Shown in pieces: positions 62,560 to 64,000 of a DNA stretch of 64,000 nt. The notes beneath the pieces were generated by a model. The model was not told where the DNA came from. It did no database searches and was given only the letters and a program-made list of their open reading frames with translations. Origin of the DNA: Cecembia calidifontis (lineage in GTDB: Bacteria; Bacteroidota; Bacteroidia; Cytophagales; Cyclobacteriaceae); assembly GCF_004216715.1 (NCBI RefSeq), contig NZ_SGXG01000001.1:620001-684000 (forward strand). Direction: 5' to 3'. The translations under genes and the position numbers were made by a program. The stretch's first letter is position 1. Every line of letters starts with the position of its first letter.

Positions 62560-63476
62560 TATTTAAACTGATCAACTTTTCTATAAGCAGCTATCAAAGC
62601 CTCCTCCCCCTCTTTGCCAGGTCCGGCATTCCCATGCTCCATTCCAAGAATTCCTTTATAGCCTTTCTTATCAATATGCTTGAAAACATTGAGATAATTG
62701 ATTTCTCCTGTTCCAGGCTCTTTCCTTCCTGGATTATCACCGATCTGAATATAGGCAATTTCGTCCCAACAAGCATCCATATTGGGAATCAGGTTCCCCT
62801 CATTTCTTTGCATGTGGTAGATATCATACAAAATTTTGCACGCAGGACTGTCCACAGCCTTACAAATGGCATAAGTTTGATCAGAATGTCTCAGGAAAAG
62901 CTCAGGCGTATCACTCAGAGGTTCCAAGACCATCACCAAACCATGAGGTTCAAATACATCAGCACCTCTTTTCAGAGCCTCAATCACATTTCCTGTCTGA
63001 ATCCCAATTGGCAACCGCCTTTCAAAGAATCCAGGAACAACAGTTGCCCATTTGGCATTGACCCTTTTGGCCGCTTCAACGGAACGCTTACAGGTATGGA
63101 CGAAATTGTCAATAAATTCCTGTTTCCCGGTAGTGAGAGAGATTTTCCAATTATCTCCGCCATCCACCACAAATACCCCCATTCGCATCCCTAACTGCTC
63201 CAAGGTTTTTCCAATACGGTTTTGATCTTCCACGGACCTGGCCAACAAGCCATTGTCCTCTAAAGACCTGAATCCCTGATCAGCCATGAATTTTAACTGG
63301 TCTACCAAATCATCCCCGGAATGGGCTTTAAACATCCCAAAATGAGGCGCATAATCCAGGTTAAAAGTAGCTTTGGAAAGAGGGGTCTTGGCTGTCTTAC
63401 CAAAAGAAGTCCCTGCTGCCGTAAAAGCCAGAGCACTTCCCAGACCCAAGCTCTTTATGAAATTCCTTCTCTGCAT
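62559..63476 (-). CDS. exported hydroxypyruvate-isomerase-like TIM-barrel protein
   Basis: 305 residues with a twin-Arg-like signal (MQRRNFIKSLGLGSALAFTAAG). The barrel carries metal-ligand candidates in VLEPLSDTPE, YDIYHMQRNEGN, YIQIGDNPGRKEPGTGE and GMEHGNAGPG, as in Hyi/xylose-isomerase-like sugar isomerases. Probably periplasmic. It is 2 bp from the oxidoreductase upstream and overlaps the propeller gene by one base, forming a three-gene operon for sugar or sugar-acid metabolism (substrate unknown). Confidence 0.85.
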   Translation of the reverse strand: MQRRNFIKSLGLGSALAFTAAGTSFGKTAKTPLSKATFNLDYAPHFGMFKAHSGDDLVDQLKFMADQGFRSLEDNGLLARSVEDQNRIGKTLEQLGMRMGVFVVDGGDNWKISLTTGKQEFIDNFVHTCKRSVEAAKRVNAKWATVVPGFFERRLPIGIQTGNVIEALKRGADVFEPHGLVMVLEPLSDTPELFLRHSDQTYAICKAVDSPACKILYDIYHMQRNEGNLIPNMDACWDEIAYIQIGDNPGRKEPGTGEINYLNVFKHIDKKGYKGILGMEHGNAGPGKEGEEALIAAYRKVDQFK

Positions 63477-63478
63477 AA

Positions 63479-64000
63479 TTATATAACTTTTGTCATTCCG
63501 GGTATAGCATAAGGATAATAGCCGTCTTCTTTTGGGAGTACTTTGGGCAAAGCATCCCAGGCCAATCTTTCAGGCATCAGGTCTATGTTGGAATTCAGGG
63601 CTTCTTCCCAACTAATTTCTTTTCCTGAATAGGTGGCATATCGTCCCAAAATAGCCGTCATAGTGCTTTTTGCAGCGTTTTCTGCATCGGCAAACCTATA
63701 TTCTCCCTTCACAATGGCATCAAACAATTCATCATGTTCCACTTGGTAAGGGTTGGGGTTATTCTCCCTGTTGTGGTTGTAAATATCCTTTCCATCCCAA
63801 GCCTTCAAAATACCTTGGTTTCCACCTCCCAGATACACATTACCTTTGGTACCTTGAAACCTTTCATCTACCCTATTGGTAGCTCCTGGAAAATGCCTGC
63901 ATTCACTAAAGATCACCGTTCCATCGGCATAAGTGAAAGTAACCGAATGATGATCAAATATTTCCCCGTGATCCTTTCCGGTTCTTACTTGCCTGCCGCC
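63479..64000 (-). CDS. Gfo/Idh/MocA-family oxidoreductase, C-terminal part (gene continues beyond the window)
   Basis: The frame is open to the window edge; the visible part is about 173 residues. It shows the C-terminal half of a Gfo/Idh/MocA protein of the Bacteroidota type (DHHSVTFTYADGTVIFSECRHFPG read in pieces, KGNVYLGGGNQGILKAWDG, HDELFDAIVKGEYRFADAENAAKS likewise). The nucleotide-binding half is outside. First visible gene of the operon with the Hyi-like and propeller genes. Confidence 0.85.
   Translation of the reverse strand, partial: GGRQVRTGKDHGEIFDHHSVTFTYADGTVIFSECRHFPGATNRVDERFQGTKGNVYLGGGNQGILKAWDGKDIYNHNRENNPNPYQVEHDELFDAIVKGEYRFADAENAAKSTMTAILGRYATYSGKEISWEEALNSNIDLMPERLAWDALPKVLPKEDGYYPYAIPGMTKVI

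Noticed and set aside
1..64000. CRISPR arrays, tRNA or rRNA genes
   Set aside because: No regularly spaced repeats and no tRNA- or rRNA-like sequence were noticed in any intergenic stretch; a covariance-model scan could still find something I missed.

Overview
This 64 kb window comes from a chromosome of a Bacteroidota bacterium, most likely order Cytophagales, family Cyclobacteriaceae or a close relative (inference). The signs are Bacteroidota-type -7 promoter boxes (TAnnTTTG), many short lipoprotein signal peptides, two Oar-like TonB-dependent receptors with N-terminal carboxypeptidase-regulatory-like domains, a DUF4270 lipoprotein, three consecutive SurA-like genes, the bacillithiol-linked protein YtxJ, and a ThuA / PVC-type dehydrogenase / cupredoxin fusion. 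No rRNA, tRNA or CRISPR array was seen.

Layout. 0-5.2 kb: a STAS / anti-sigma-kinase-like pair, then three SurA-like periplasmic folding genes. 5.2-10.5 kb (minus strand): an AraC regulator, acyl-CoA dehydrogenase, a YugP-type membrane metallopeptidase, an LPG-synthase-TM-like membrane protein, panD and panC. 10.6-14.8 kb: a short GT5-type glycogen-synthase-like protein, a DUF4270 lipoprotein and glmS. 14.9-20.5 kb: an M14 carboxypeptidase, small lipoproteins in hairpin-rich spacers, and an AraC regulator divergent from a putative carbohydrate-degradation operon (20.6-26.1 kb: giant ThuA/dehydrogenase/cupredoxin lipoprotein, TIM-barrel isomerase, Gfo/Idh/MocA oxidoreductase).

26.2-33.9 kb is the accessory highlight. 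It is an AT-rich array that looks like a polymorphic secreted-effector / immunity locus. A large lipoprotein has a native-like N-terminal half joined to an AT-rich zinc-metallopeptidase-like C-terminal half. Its real start codon and signal peptide are separated by a run of nine C, which leaves them one base out of frame (a candidate phase-variation switch). Next come two pairs of paralogous small exported proteins, a headless second copy of the metallopeptidase domain, a 45-bp remnant of another paralogue, a 77-bp direct repeat on both sides, an IS30-family element and an Imm11/DUF1629-like protein.

34-43.1 kb is ordinary chromosome (M14 peptidase, DUF6787-like protein, ABC exporter, DUF2179 protein, DUF4403 lipoprotein, YtxJ, YhhN) interrupted by an IS4-family element with a 9-bp target duplication. 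43.5-50.4 kb holds the tandem Oar-like receptors, followed by an IS1182-type element. 52.2-56.2 kb holds a metallophosphoesterase, a KAPA-synthase-like aminotransferase and a class-A-beta-lactamase-like lipoprotein. 56.2-59.2 kb is an IS4-group element broken by an IS1380-family element; both target duplications are readable and the broken transposase can be reconstructed. 59.3-60.0 kb is a divergent HisA-like protein whose catalytic Asp is replaced by Trp. 60.1-61.5 kb is another IS4-family element with a 9-bp duplication. 61.5-64 kb (minus strand) is a sugar-type cluster: partial Gfo/Idh/MocA oxidoreductase, hydroxypyruvate-isomerase-like TIM barrel and a YCF48-like propeller lipoprotein.

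Six IS elements from four families lie in the window, and each carries a long hairpin on the promoter side of its transposase. Family names rest on motifs and general knowledge; no database search was possible.
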